From assembly GCA_002438565.1 (NCBI GenBank), contig DJPN01000020.1, positions 30,353 through 51,035 of the forward strand: 20,683 nucleotides of DNA, written 5' to 3'. This document shows, in pieces, positions 1-8,831 of the stretch. This DNA is from Alphaproteobacteria bacterium UBA6411 (GTDB lineage: Bacteria > Pseudomonadota > Alphaproteobacteria > CAAGCB01 > CAG-977). Each line of letters starts with the position of its first letter. The stretch's first letter is position 1. Below the pieces are notes generated by a model. That model was not told the origin of the DNA, searched no databases, and saw nothing but the letters and a program-made list of their open reading frames with translations. The position numbers and the translations under genes were made by a program.

Positions 1-52
1 AAGACGCCGCGTCGGTTCGTCAGCGGCGATACTCGGCGGAAAAAGCCCTTAT

Positions 53-85
53 AAAAAAGCCCCTGCCGAAAAAATCCGGCAGGGG
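53..85 (-). terminator. rho-independent terminator of the flagellar operon
   Basis: A 9-bp GC-rich inverted repeat, CCCCTGCCG at 60-68 and CGGCAGGGG at 77-85, has an A/T loop. On the minus strand it is followed by six T (A-run at 53-58). It lies about 25 bases past the flgE stop codon and should end the fliK-flgD-flgE transcript. Nothing is recognised in bases 1-50. Confidence 0.9.
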
Positions 86-109
86 GAGTTAAAGGAGAAA
101 GCTTTGGAA

Positions 110-3100
110 TTACCGCTTGATCGTCAGCAGTTCTTCAAGCATGTCATCCGCCGTGGTGATGATTTTCGACGCTGCGGAATAGGCGCGCTGAGTCGTAATC
201 ATATCGGTGAATTCGGATGCGATGTCGACGGTGGAATCTTCCAAAGAGCTGGCGGAAATCGTTCCCGCGCCGCCTTCGCCCGCCGTTCTCAGCGTCGCAT
301 TGCCCGATGCCGTTGTTTCAATCCAGATGTTGCCCGTCAAGGCTTCCAGTGAATTGGCGTCAACGAACGTCGCAATGGGGATTTGGGCAATCGCGCGGGT
401 TTCGCCGTTGTCGAAAATGGCGGTGACAATGCCGTCTTCGGATACGGAAACGCCAGTGTAGCTGCCGTACTTCGCGCCGTCCTGCGTCGTGTAGTTCGTC
501 GTGTACTTGCCTGCCAACTGCGTCAAGCCGTTCGCCGTGTTCGTGTCGCCGATGTACAGGTTGATTTGCGAGCTTTCGTAATAATTGCCCGTCATGTCCT
601 TTGCACCGTTCGCCCATTCAATCGCGACGTTGCCCATATTGATTTCCTTGGGCGTGCCGTCGGCGTTGAAGCGGACGCCAGCGATTTTCGCACCGCTTTG
701 CGCGCCGTCGACGTTGTTGAACGAAAACGTGTTGGTAATCGCCAGCAATCCCGTGTTTTCGGGCTGGTTAATCTGCTTGCCGTTGTTTTTGCCGACAACG
801 CTCAAACCCGCGCCGATGCCGGTTGTCGAAGCGGTGGAAATCATGGCTTCCGCCACTGTCGTAACACCGCCTGCCTGCGCCGCGCCCGTGGTCGTCCCTC
901 CGTCGAACGGATTGGCGCCGTATTTCGTCAGCGTCAGGGTTGCGCCCTGCTGATAGTCGGTTTTGCCGATGGCTTCGGCGAACAGGGTCATTACGCCTTC
1001 CGCAGAAACAAGTTCGGTCAGCGTGGCGCCCGAAGTGCCCGCGTCGATTTCAACGATTTTGCCGTTGCTCAGCGTCAGCGTGTCGTCGACAATCGATACG
1101 CCCGTTCCCGCAACCAATCCCGCGGCGGCGCACAAGTTCGCCAAAGTCGTTTTGGCATCCGCGCCGATTTCGACGTCGTTCGCCGCGGCGGGCGTTGTTT
1201 TGAACGTGTACGTCGTTCCGCCGAGGGTAATGGTGTTTCCGTCCGCGGGGTTTGTTCCAAGCTTCAGCGTTTGCGACTGAATCGCGTCGGTGATGTCGAT
1301 GTTTGTTCCCGTCGTCGTGCCGAATTTGGAAAACGTGTATGTTTCCCCGTTGTATCCGACCTTGCTGCCGACATAAGTCGCCGCATTCGTTCCCGTAAAC
1401 GTCAAAGTTTGCTGATTGACGTTAATGGTGTTTTTTGTTGTCGCCGTCGTTGCCAGATAATCGCCTGTCGAAACCAGCGTGGCGCCGCTGACTTGGAAAT
1501 AGTTGGACAGGTTTTCGATGCTTTCGTGTTTGTCGTAATAGGTATGAATCGTCTGATACAGCGCGTTCATCACGGCAATCGGCAAAGCGTCGGTCGTGTC
1601 CTTGTCGGTCAAATCGGCAATGTTGACGGCGATGTTGCCGTTTGCCAGCATTGTTCCCGAAACGATGCCCGTGTTGTCGGTGAATTCAAATTCCAAATCC
1701 AGATTGTTGGTTTTGTCGCCGATGCGGATGGTTTGTCCGACATAGGCGGCAAGGTTCGTGTTCTGGAAGGTTACGGACGTCGAATTGCCGCTGTTGACCA
1801 GAATGTTCGCGCCCGTCGACGTCGGATTGATTTCCAGCGTCGAACCCGACGCGACATAACGCGTGTAATCGGGTTCGTTGTCGTTGATTTTGGCTTTCAG
1901 CAGCTGAACCAGTTTGACCGTGCTGACGGTTCCCGTCTTTTTGTCAATGGCGGAACTGATGTTGACCGTAACGACGCCTTCGGATTTCGCGGCGTCGGTA
2001 TCGGAGAATACATAAGTGTTCGTGCCGATTGTCACCGATTTGTTCAGATAATCGGCGGGTTTGTCGCTGACAAAATCGACGCGGGCGGTGTTTTTGATGT
2101 CCCAGTCGATTTCGGGCAGTTCAAATATGCCCGTCGCAATGTTCGTTTCGGGATCGGGGTTCGCAATGGACTGCAAAACCGCCTTGCATTTGCCCGCGTT
2201 GAACTTGACCGCCGCGCCGCTGTTGGACTGTTCGACTTGTATCGATTTGCCGTCCGACGACACCGTAAAGCGCGCCGCGCCGGGCATGTTGGCTTGAATC
2301 GCCTTGTTGAACTTGTCAACGGCGTCCGCGGTCGTCACAACGCCCGAACTGATGTCGACGGCGATGACTTTTTCGTTGGCTTTCGGCGAATAAGTCGTCG
2401 TGCCGTCCGTCGTGAATTCGAACACATAGTTCGTTCCGTTCGTTTCCATGGCAATGGTCGAATGGTTCGTCGGAATGGACGTGAATTCCAGCTGAGCGCG
2501 CGCCGAATACACGTCGGGGGTCGCGTCGTTGACAACTTCGCTTTGGCTGTAGGTCACCAAAGTCGCCGCGCCCGACGGCATTTCAAGGTCGATTGACCAA
2601 GCGCCCGATTCGACTTTCGTAAACGTCATGGTGACGTTGTGCGAATTGCCCAGCGAGTCATAAACCAGTACTGCCGAGCTGTAGCGTCCGCCGTCTTCGG
2701 GTTTGGCGGGGTCGTAGACGGGCGCGTCGGACGGCAGATTTGCGCCGAAGCGGATGTTTTTCGTTTCCTGCGCCGTGCCGCCGATGGTGTTAAGGTTAAT
2801 CGACTTCATATTTTTGGAGTCGATTACGTTGTCGTTGACATAGACGGTTGAACCCGTTTCGTCGGAATAGGCTTTCATATACATGTTTTCGCCGATTTTG
2901 ACCAAAGACGCGTTTTCCGAACCGTCATACGCCTGCAAAGGCCATGCTTGCAGATACGCGCCGTTCGCGTTGCGCAGATAGCCGTTTTCGTCGACTTCAA
3001 ACGATCCCGCGCGGGTGTAGCTGTACAAGTCTTCCGCCCCCGGATTGGAAGTCGAGGTGGTAACGAAAAATCCGTTGCCCGAAATCGCAAGGTCGGTCGA

Positions 3101-3340
3101 ACGGGTCGTGCCGCTCAGCAGCCCTTGGGCGTCAATGCCCGTTCTGTTGCGGCATTGCACGCCGCCCGACGAATACGCCGTCGACGACGTCTGTTTGGTG
3201 ACCAAAGTCGAAAAACTGGCGGAACCCGCTTTGTATCCGACGGTGTTGACGTTGGCGATGTTGTCGGAAATAATGCTCATCGCCGAGGATTGAGCCGTTA
3301 ATCCCGTAACGCCCGTTTTTAAAGCACCGAATAAACTCAT
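110..3340 (-). CDS. flgE: flagellar hook protein FlgE, unusually long (1076 aa)
   Basis: Structural subunit of the flagellar hook, polymerised outside the cell with FlgD as cap. The N-terminal rod/hook motif is clear (residues 4-37, including NIANVNTVGYK), as is the DLAISGNGFF segment at 83-92. The C-terminal domain at about 1032-1076 has the usual TDMITTQRAYSAASKIITTA pattern. Enteric FlgE is about 400 aa. The excess lies at about 280-800 and consists of several divergent modules of about 95 aa, starting near 283, 420, 523, 645 and 697. Each has a beta-rich pattern of the type TF.GT...YVG..V.IG..TYTFSD, ending in YxVSG.TLxI. The start is fixed by AAAGGAG 8 bases upstream. It is the last gene of an operon with flgD (85-base gap) and fliK. 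That it is the hook protein is certain; the role of the extra modules is not known. Confidence 0.95.
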   Translation of the reverse strand: MSLFGALKTGVTGLTAQSSAMSIISDNIANVNTVGYKAGSASFSTLVTKQTSSTAYSSGGVQCRNRTGIDAQGLLSGTTRSTDLAISGNGFFVTTSTSNPGAEDLYSYTRAGSFEVDENGYLRNANGAYLQAWPLQAYDGSENASLVKIGENMYMKAYSDETGSTVYVNDNVIDSKNMKSINLNTIGGTAQETKNIRFGANLPSDAPVYDPAKPEDGGRYSSAVLVYDSLGNSHNVTMTFTKVESGAWSIDLEMPSGAATLVTYSQSEVVNDATPDVYSARAQLEFTSIPTNHSTIAMETNGTNYVFEFTTDGTTTYSPKANEKVIAVDISSGVVTTADAVDKFNKAIQANMPGAARFTVSSDGKSIQVEQSNSGAAVKFNAGKCKAVLQSIANPDPETNIATGIFELPEIDWDIKNTARVDFVSDKPADYLNKSVTIGTNTYVFSDTDAAKSEGVVTVNISSAIDKKTGTVSTVKLVQLLKAKINDNEPDYTRYVASGSTLEINPTSTGANILVNSGNSTSVTFQNTNLAAYVGQTIRIGDKTNNLDLEFEFTDNTGIVSGTMLANGNIAVNIADLTDKDTTDALPIAVMNALYQTIHTYYDKHESIENLSNYFQVSGATLVSTGDYLATTATTKNTINVNQQTLTFTGTNAATYVGSKVGYNGETYTFSKFGTTTGTNIDITDAIQSQTLKLGTNPADGNTITLGGTTYTFKTTPAAANDVEIGADAKTTLANLCAAAGLVAGTGVSIVDDTLTLSNGKIVEIDAGTSGATLTELVSAEGVMTLFAEAIGKTDYQQGATLTLTKYGANPFDGGTTTGAAQAGGVTTVAEAMISTASTTGIGAGLSVVGKNNGKQINQPENTGLLAITNTFSFNNVDGAQSGAKIAGVRFNADGTPKEINMGNVAIEWANGAKDMTGNYYESSQINLYIGDTNTANGLTQLAGKYTTNYTTQDGAKYGSYTGVSVSEDGIVTAIFDNGETRAIAQIPIATFVDANSLEALTGNIWIETTASGNATLRTAGEGGAGTISASSLEDSTVDIASEFTDMITTQRAYSAASKIITTADDMLEELLTIKR

Positions 3341-3425
3341 TGACTTTCTCCTTTATCGTTTTTCGCGGCGGTTCTGCCTGAAAAAGTGTTTTGCCGTTGT
3401 TCTGTGCGGCAAAATTCCGTTGTTG

Positions 3426-4157
3426 TTAAACCGTTTGTGTTTCCGAATTGTCCGATTTCGGCGGGGTCAGTTCGCTGTCCTGATGAATCGCCAAAATGTT
3501 GTTCATATCGACGGCGACGGCGCCCATGCCGATGGCGACCGTTTCGCCATCATACGCAACGCCCGTAACTTTGCCGTAAACCGTTTTCTGCACTTCAACC
3601 GACGCGCCCGAAGCGTCCGTCGCCGTAACGACCAGCGTATACGCGCCGTCTTCCAATTTGTTGCCGTTGTTGTCCGTGCCGTCCCATGTCAATTCATGAC
3701 GTCCCTGCGACACTTCGACGCCCGAAAACGTTTTGACGAAGTTGCCCGACGAATCGCGCAAAGCCACAATGCAGTTCGACGCGTCCGCCGACAGAATGTA
3801 GGAAAATTTTGCATACCCGTCCTGCAAAGGCACATAATCGCTTAGTGCCTGCACGACTTTGTCCATATAGCTGACCGACTGGGCGGACATCGAATTGACG
3901 TTTTGCGAAATGACCGTTTCCAAATAGCTGTTCGTCTGAATGCTTTGTTCGACCTGCGCGTATTGAACCAGCTGGTTGGTGTATTCCGACGTGTCCATGG
4001 GGTCAAGGGGATCTTGATATTTCAGCTGTTGGGTCAACAGGTACAAAAACGCTTCCATATCTTCAAACAGTTGCGTTTTCGACGACGAGGAGTCCTTGCC
4101 CGACGCCTGCGCGCTGCTTAACGCGCCCAATCCGCTGAGTGCCGCTGTGTCTGCCAT
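3426..4157 (-). CDS. flgD: flagellar hook assembly (capping) protein FlgD
   Basis: Caps the growing hook and is needed for FlgE polymerisation; exported and later replaced. The protein has 243 aa. The family signature is at about 36-72 (FLYLLTQQLKYQDPLDPMD, then EYTNQLVQYAQVEQ). An Ig/FnIII-like core follows at about 115-200 with a FlgD-type sequence, GRHELTWDGTDNNGNKLEDG. The N terminus is a short Ser/Ala-rich export-type segment. Translation starts 8 bases after a perfect AGGAGG. The gene begins 15 bases after the fliK stop, so the two are co-transcribed. Length is typical for the family (about 220-250 aa). Confidence 0.95.
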   Translation of the reverse strand: MADTAALSGLGALSSAQASGKDSSSSKTQLFEDMEAFLYLLTQQLKYQDPLDPMDTSEYTNQLVQYAQVEQSIQTNSYLETVISQNVNSMSAQSVSYMDKVVQALSDYVPLQDGYAKFSYILSADASNCIVALRDSSGNFVKTFSGVEVSQGRHELTWDGTDNNGNKLEDGAYTLVVTATDASGASVEVQKTVYGKVTGVAYDGETVAIGMGAVAVDMNNILAIHQDSELTPPKSDNSETQTV

Positions 4158-4172
4158 GGTGTCCTCCTGTCC

Positions 4173-6089
4173 TTAAACCCGAATGTTCAAAGCGTGATTG
4201 CTTGATTCTTCGGGGGAATCCTGTGTTTCGGATTCCGCTTGCGCTTCATTATGCAAAAAGCTTGCCGTTTTTTGTTCGGGTGAAGAATTTTGTTGTTCCT
4301 CGCCGCGGTAATTGAACGTAAAAGCTTGGTCGCTGGTGTTCAGTCCCGCGCTGTCGAGCGCCTGTTTCAGCGCGGAAACGTCGCGCTGGAGCATGTCGAT
4401 TGTTTCCGCGCGCGACGCCGTCAGATGAACGGTCGTCTTGCCGTCCTTGCCGGTTTCAAGGCGCACGCGGATAGTGCCAAGCTCCTTGGGGCGCAAAACG
4501 ATTTCGATTTTGTTTGTGCCGTCTTTGAACGCTTTGGTGATTTTGACTTTGATTTGGTCAACCAAATCGTTGACGGGCGTTTGTTTTTGCATAACGACGG
4601 GGGCTGAAACCGCTTTGCCTTTCAGTTCGTTCGGGGCGGTGAAAACCGCGGGGCTTGCCGCCGCATTCGACACGGCGGAAACAGAAGCGGGCGCTGGAGC
4701 GGCGGCTTCGGCGGATTCAACGGCTTGCGCGGCGGTTTGAACGGGCGCGAACAGCGGTTGAAAAGCATCCGCTTTCGGCTGAATTTGCTGCTGTTGTTCC
4801 TGCTGTTGCGGCTGAACCGTGCGCGGGGTTGCCTGTGCCGCGGGTGCGGCAGGGTCCGTTTGCGCCGTTTCCGCCGTCAAGGGGGCAAAAGATTCCGCCT
4901 GTTCCGTTTTGGCTTCCGCTTTTACGGGTGCGCGGGATTCTTTGTGTTCGGTGGGGATTGCCGTTTTCAAAACGGCGGCGGGCTGAGCCGTCTGCGTTTC
5001 GACCGTTATCGCGATTTTGGTTTCGGCGGGTAGCTCTCGCGCCAGTTTTTCGGCTTGCTTTGCCGTGCGCTTAAAGTGTTCGGGGGCGGCTTCGGGCGCG
5101 TCTGCGGTTTCGGCGGTTTCCGTCTGTTGCGGCTGAATTTGCGTTTGTTTGATTTCCGTTTTTGCCGTTTTGACTTCCGCTTTTTCGATTTGCGGCTTGA
5201 CGGCAATTTCTGCGGTTTCAACGGGGACGGCTTCGGTTTGTTCGGGGCGGATTTCCGCTGTTTGTTCCAAAACGGGCTGTGCCGTTTCCCGCTTGACGGC
5301 AGGCGTATTTACGGGAGCGTCCGCCGTCTGAACGGGGATGGAATTCTGCGGTTTCTCAACCGTTTGAACAGGAGCTTGCTTTGTTTGAGCGGGCGCGGTT
5401 TCGTTTTGTTTTTGCGTCGGTTCGGTTTGTGAGGAGGCGGTTGCAGGCAAAGCGTCCGTCTGTTCGGGCGCGCTTTGTTCAACGGGGGCGGTTTGTTCGG
5501 TTTCGACGGGGGCAAAAGATTCCGTCTGCGGTGTTTCGACGGGTTTTTCAACGGGCAAGGCGGCAAACAGCAAAATGTCCGCCGCGGTGGCGTCTGTCGG
5601 CAAAGCGTCCGCTTTGTCCGTGATTTGTTCAACGGTTTTCTGCTCGAAATCCGATTGTTTGACGGTATCCGCTTGAACGGGGGATTGGACGGCGGTTTGC
5701 GGCTGTTCCGTTTTTTGCGCCGCGTCCATGGTCGGAATCTTTTGCCCCGTTTGCTGCTGTTCGGCGGGTTTTGATTCCGCTTTCGCCAGCGTTGACGACG
5801 AACGTGTGCGCTTCAAGTGAACTTTAATCACCCGCACGTTTTGCGACGCATTGTCGGACGTGCCGATTTTTTTTGCGTTGGCGGACGTTTCGGCGCGCGA
5901 AGTCAGCGTGCTGAACACGGCTTCGGACGATTTTTCCGTTTTGCCGTTGCGAACTTGATTTAACACGTTCAAAAACGCTTCGCCCGTCGAAATGTCGTTT
6001 TTCGGGGCGGAAGAGGGCGCGGGCGCAACACCGAACGGATTGTCCGAATCCGTCGTGCTGATAAGGTAATTGAAAACCGATACGTCCAT
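4173..6089 (-). CDS. fliK: flagellar hook-length control protein FliK
   Basis: Molecular ruler and export-specificity switch that sets hook length. The protein has 638 aa, longer than enteric FliK (about 405 aa). The C-terminal Flg_hook domain, about residues 500-590, is recognisable by KIEIVLRPKELGTIRVRLE and an amphipathic helix before it. Residues about 100-480 are low-complexity, built of Glu, Gln, Thr, Pro and Ala with many QT, EQT, AETA and PVQT units, which is typical of FliK rulers. The start at 6089 is preferred over one 16 codons upstream because GAAAGGAT precedes it at normal distance and MDVSVFNYLI is a plausible start. It is the first gene of the operon, behind a sigma-54 promoter. 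A longer ruler fits the enlarged hook subunit, although that link is inference. Confidence 0.88.
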   Translation of the reverse strand: MDVSVFNYLISTTDSDNPFGVAPAPSSAPKNDISTGEAFLNVLNQVRNGKTEKSSEAVFSTLTSRAETSANAKKIGTSDNASQNVRVIKVHLKRTRSSSTLAKAESKPAEQQQTGQKIPTMDAAQKTEQPQTAVQSPVQADTVKQSDFEQKTVEQITDKADALPTDATAADILLFAALPVEKPVETPQTESFAPVETEQTAPVEQSAPEQTDALPATASSQTEPTQKQNETAPAQTKQAPVQTVEKPQNSIPVQTADAPVNTPAVKRETAQPVLEQTAEIRPEQTEAVPVETAEIAVKPQIEKAEVKTAKTEIKQTQIQPQQTETAETADAPEAAPEHFKRTAKQAEKLARELPAETKIAITVETQTAQPAAVLKTAIPTEHKESRAPVKAEAKTEQAESFAPLTAETAQTDPAAPAAQATPRTVQPQQQEQQQQIQPKADAFQPLFAPVQTAAQAVESAEAAAPAPASVSAVSNAAASPAVFTAPNELKGKAVSAPVVMQKQTPVNDLVDQIKVKITKAFKDGTNKIEIVLRPKELGTIRVRLETGKDGKTTVHLTASRAETIDMLQRDVSALKQALDSAGLNTSDQAFTFNYRGEEQQNSSPEQKTASFLHNEAQAESETQDSPEESSNHALNIRV

Positions 6090-6120
6090 GGCAAAAATCC
6101 TTTCGCTTTGCCTTGATTTA

Positions 6121-6137
6121 TGCAAAAGCCGTGCCAA
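6121..6137 (-). promoter_or_regulatory. sigma-54 (-24/-12) promoter for fliK-flgD-flgE
   Basis: On the minus strand the bases read TTGGCACGGCTTTTGCA. This is an exact match to the sigma-54 consensus TGGCACG-N4-TTGCA, with GG-N10-GC spacing. The -12 element lies about 32 bases before the fliK ATG. Sigma-54 control of hook genes through FlbD-type activators is established in several alphaproteobacteria. No activator site was identified here. Confidence 0.85.
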
Positions 6138-6146
6138 AAGCTTTGT

Positions 6147-6175
6147 TTGACGAAAGTCCGCAAAAATGCTACTGT
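6147..6175 (+). promoter_or_regulatory. putative sigma-70-type promoter of alr
   Basis: TTGACG at 6147-6152 and TACTGT at 6170-6175 are separated by 17 bases, and the alr ATG is 30 bases downstream. The -35 is good and the -10 weak. It lies back to back with the sigma-54 promoter of fliK within the 116-base divergent gap. Confidence 0.5.
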
Positions 6176-6205
6176 TTCGCCGTTTTTATCTGAGGGGGAT
6201 TTGCG

Positions 6206-7231
6206 ATGAACCGTCCGTGCCTGACCGTTGATTTGAATGCCGTCCGCCAAAACTTTGAAGCCGTGCGCGGGATAACGGGGGCGCGCGTTTGCCCCGTCGT
6301 CAAATCGAACGCCTACGGACTGGGCGCAATCGAAATCACGCGGGCTTTGCAGGACGCGGGGGCGGTTTACGTTTCAACCGCGCAGGAGGGCGCTGAACTG
6401 CGCGGCGCTTTTCCCGATTTGCAAATCAACGTGCTGAACGGCGTTGACAAAGAAAGTGTGAAACTGTTTGTTGAAAAACGCTTGACGCCCGTTATCTCAA
6501 GCTTAAAACAGGCGGAGGTTTGGGGCGGCGGTTACATTTTGAACGTCGAAACGGGATTTAACCGCTTGGGCGTGTGCGATTACGCCGCTTTAAAGAACGA
6601 CAAGCGGATTTTAAGCGTGATGACGCATTTGTCCTGCGCCGCCGAAGACCTGTCAAATTCTGCCGTCCAAACCCAAAACGCGAAACAGTTCGCGGCGTTT
6701 GAAACGGTGTTGGCAACTTTGCGCCCCGCAGCGGCAAGCCTTGGACTGGATGCGTTTTTAATCAAGCCCGCGACGCTGAAGATCGGTGAAGTTCGCACGG
6801 GGGCGGCATTGTTCGGAATCAACGTGTTTCCCGACAAAACGGATTTGAAGCCTGTTTTGACCTTGACCGCGCCCGTTGTGCAGGTCGAAACGGTCGAAAA
6901 GGGCGATTCGGTCGGCTACGGCGCGACGTGGACGGCGCCAAGGAAAACGAAAATCGCCGTTGTCGCAATCGGATATGCGAACGGAATCCCCAGAACGTCG
7001 GGCGGCACGGTGTTCTTTAAATCGGGAAACAGCCGCTTTGCCGCGCCTGTCGTCGGCCGGATTTCCATGGGGCTGTTGACTTGCGATGCGACAGGTGTTC
7101 CCGATGCGGTTTTGACACAAGCGGTTTTGCTGGACGACCTTTACACGATTAACGACCTGTCCCGCGATTCGGGCAGGCTGGACACGGAAATCATGTGTTC
7201 GTTTTCGGGCATGATTAGAAATTTCTGCTGA
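6206..7231 (+). CDS. alr: alanine racemase
   Basis: PLP enzyme that interconverts L- and D-alanine, supplying D-Ala for peptidoglycan. The protein has 341 aa, slightly short for the family (about 360-370). The PLP-lysine motif VVKSNAYGLGA places Lys33. The phosphate- and substrate-side segments GFNRLGV (Arg120), RTGAALFGI (about 197-205) and the catalytic-tyrosine motif SVGYGATW (Tyr238) are all present. The GRISMGL segment (284-290) corresponds to the family's C-terminal GR.SM block. GAGGGGGAT lies 8 bases before the ATG. The gene is divergent from fliK and overlaps the end of the convergent acyltransferase gene by 17 bases. No catalytic residue appears to be missing, so it should be active. 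Confidence 0.93.
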   Translation: MNRPCLTVDLNAVRQNFEAVRGITGARVCPVVKSNAYGLGAIEITRALQDAGAVYVSTAQEGAELRGAFPDLQINVLNGVDKESVKLFVEKRLTPVISSLKQAEVWGGGYILNVETGFNRLGVCDYAALKNDKRILSVMTHLSCAAEDLSNSAVQTQNAKQFAAFETVLATLRPAAASLGLDAFLIKPATLKIGEVRTGAALFGINVFPDKTDLKPVLTLTAPVVQVETVEKGDSVGYGATWTAPRKTKIAVVAIGYANGIPRTSGGTVFFKSGNSRFAAPVVGRISMGLLTCDATGVPDAVLTQAVLLDDLYTINDLSRDSGRLDTEIMCSFSGMIRNFC

Positions 7232-8237
7232 TACGGAAAGCCAATAAAGCGACCGCCGCCGCTATGCCGGCATCCTTGATTTTCGGAAATTTCCGTTCAA
7301 TCGCGCGATAGATGCCGATAAGCGCCAAAGCCGTTCCCGCGACGCACAAAAACAGCATGATATTGTCCGACAGCGAAGCGTCGTAGGAATGATTGGGAAT
7401 TTCAAAAAGCAGTTTCAGCCTTATCGGCTGCATCAGCGGAAAATGAAGTCCCAGCAAAGGCAGGGAGTTTTGGCCGACAAAGCGCAGGAAACGGCAGTCA
7501 ACTTTTAACGCCGCACCGTACCATCCCGCGCAGGAGGCAACCGCCGCCATAAAAAATAAAGGCGAGTTTGCCGCAAAAATATCCGCCCAACGGCCGGCCG
7601 ACAGGCCGAATCCGACAGCCAGACAGGCAATCGTCGGGGCAAGTGTCATATTTGTTTTGAAAAAATCTTTTGCCCGTGCGGCCAAAATTCCCAAAATGCC
7701 GAAAAACAGCGCCGGCGGGAAAGCGGAGTATGAAAAAATTCCGCCCCTGTCGGTGGGTTTTTGCCACGCAAGGGTCGTAAAAAACAGTGCGGCCGCCAGC
7801 CATAATAAAATTGTTCGTGGCAGTTTGACACAGAAATACAGCATCAGCGAAACGGCGAACAATGCGGGCAAAAACCATAACGGCACGTTCACAATCGGAA
7901 ATCCCCACAGCGGAGTCCCGAAAAAAGCGAAAGCTTGCCACAAATTGGCCGGAAAATTCGGTAATCTGAAATTAAAAAAGGACATGAAAATGTCGCACGA
8001 CAGAACGAGCCATAGCCAATAGGGAACAATCAGCCGCCGGAACTTTTTTAAAGCAAAAGGGAAAAAGGCGCCGCGGTTCGGCGTCAAATATCCGGAAATC
8101 ATAAAAAACAAAGGCACGGTAAACGAAAAGGGATAGGAATAAAACATCCGCTTGTCGGCATCGCAATGCGACGCGACGACAATCAGAATTCCCAGTCCTT
8201 TCAAGGTGTCGATGCTGTTTTCCCGCGTGTTGTTCAT
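7215..8237 (-). CDS. acyltransferase family 3 membrane protein
   Basis: Integral-membrane O-acyltransferase (Acyl_transf_3), probably acetylating a surface sugar; the substrate cannot be told. It is about 340 aa with about ten hydrophobic segments. The N terminus carries the family pattern IDTLKGLGILIVVASH, whose His is the expected catalytic residue, followed by FTVPLFFMISGYL. An RRLIVPYWLWLVL segment also fits the family. Two starts are possible. ATG 8237 lies about 8 bases past a TATAAT (8245-8250), so the message would be nearly leaderless. ATG 8246 has GGGAG upstream but overlaps that TATAAT. The stop overlaps alr by 17 bases in convergent orientation, with no terminator between. Confidence 0.82.
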   Translation of the reverse strand: MNNTRENSIDTLKGLGILIVVASHCDADKRMFYSYPFSFTVPLFFMISGYLTPNRGAFFPFALKKFRRLIVPYWLWLVLSCDIFMSFFNFRLPNFPANLWQAFAFFGTPLWGFPIVNVPLWFLPALFAVSLMLYFCVKLPRTILLWLAAALFFTTLAWQKPTDRGGIFSYSAFPPALFFGILGILAARAKDFFKTNMTLAPTIACLAVGFGLSAGRWADIFAANSPLFFMAAVASCAGWYGAALKVDCRFLRFVGQNSLPLLGLHFPLMQPIRLKLLFEIPNHSYDASLSDNIMLFLCVAGTALALIGIYRAIERKFPKIKDAGIAAAVALLAFRISRNF

Positions 8238-8357
8238 GACGGTCATTATAACCGCTCCCGATGTCCGAGTCGAACTCATTTTTTTGCGGACAGGCGGCTT
8301 GAAACGGGCGAATGAAGTCCGAAAAAACAAAAAACGGCGCGTTTTTGAAGATTTGAC

Positions 8358-8386
8358 TTGACGGAAAGTCTCTTTGCGGATAAAAG
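8358..8386 (+). promoter_or_regulatory. putative rpmB promoter
   Basis: TTGACG at 8358-8363, a 17-base spacer, and TAAAAG at 8381-8386. It is 38 bases before the rpmB ATG and resembles the promoter proposed for alr (both have TTGACG followed by an AAAGTC stretch). Confidence 0.5.
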
Positions 8387-8424
8387 AAAGCTTCAGTTTT
8401 TTCTTTGTTTAAAGGAATTGTGTT

Positions 8425-8721
8425 ATGGCAAAACGTTGCATCATTACCGGAAAAGGCGTGTTGACGGGAAATAACGTTTCACACGCGAACAACAAAGCCC
8501 GCCGTCGGTTTTTGCCGAATCTGCAGGCGGTTTCCTTGTTGAGCGAAACTTTGGGCACGACGGTCACGTTGCGTGTTTCCACGCGCGGTTTGCGTTCTAT
8601 TGAACACAACGGCGGTTTGGACGCGTATTTGACGGCGACCCCGAACAGCAAACTGTCTTGCGAAGCCAAGCGTTTGAAAAAAAGCATCCTGTCCGCAGGT
8701 GCCAAAAAAGCCGCTGAATAA
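8425..8721 (+). CDS. rpmB: 50S ribosomal protein L28
   Basis: Structural protein of the large ribosomal subunit. It has 98 aa, the usual length in alphaproteobacteria (about 95-100). The N terminus MAKRCIITGKGVLTGNNVSH and the NNKARRRFLPNLQ segment are diagnostic of the family, as are the LRVSTRGLRSIEHNGGLD core and the basic C terminus. AAAGGAA lies 8 bases before the ATG. It is monocistronic, with its own promoter and a strong terminator 20 bases after the stop. Confidence 0.97.
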   Translation: MAKRCIITGKGVLTGNNVSHANNKARRRFLPNLQAVSLLSETLGTTVTLRVSTRGLRSIEHNGGLDAYLTATPNSKLSCEAKRLKKSILSAGAKKAAE

Positions 8722-8740
8722 TTTTTCGGTTGTTTTACAT

Positions 8741-8772
8741 AAAAACCCGTACGGAATCCGTGCGGGTTTTTT
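8741..8772 (+). terminator. rpmB terminator
   Basis: The stem ACCCGTACGG / CCGTGCGGGT (one G-T pair) has loop AAT and is followed by a six-T run on the plus strand. It starts just after the rpmB stop. Confidence 0.92.
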
Positions 8773-8784
8773 GTTGTGTGTACC

Positions 8785-8813
8785 AAAAAGAAGCCCCGTA
8801 AAACGGGGCTTCT
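8785..8813 (-). terminator. fucO terminator
   Basis: A perfect 11-bp stem, AGAAGCCCCGT (8789-8799) and ACGGGGCTTCT (8803-8813), is followed on the minus strand by five T. It lies just after the fucO stop and faces the rpmB terminator. Confidence 0.92.
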
Positions 8814-8831
8814 GCTGTTTATAAACCAAAG

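Noticed and set aside
383..2596. Long (737-codon) open frame on the plus strand
   Set aside because: It is antisense to flgE, has Arg/Val-rich shadow composition, no credible ribosome site, and results from the high-GC codon use of flgE.
4860..5660. Repeated units in fliK as a CRISPR array or tandem DNA repeat
   Set aside because: Units are irregular in length, stay in frame and follow low-complexity protein sequence; there are no constant repeats with unique spacers. No CRISPR array was seen anywhere in the window.
4290..5774. Several plus-strand frames with Phe/Gly/Arg-rich repeats
   Set aside because: They mirror the Gln/Thr/Pro/Glu repeats of fliK on the other strand; no start signals.
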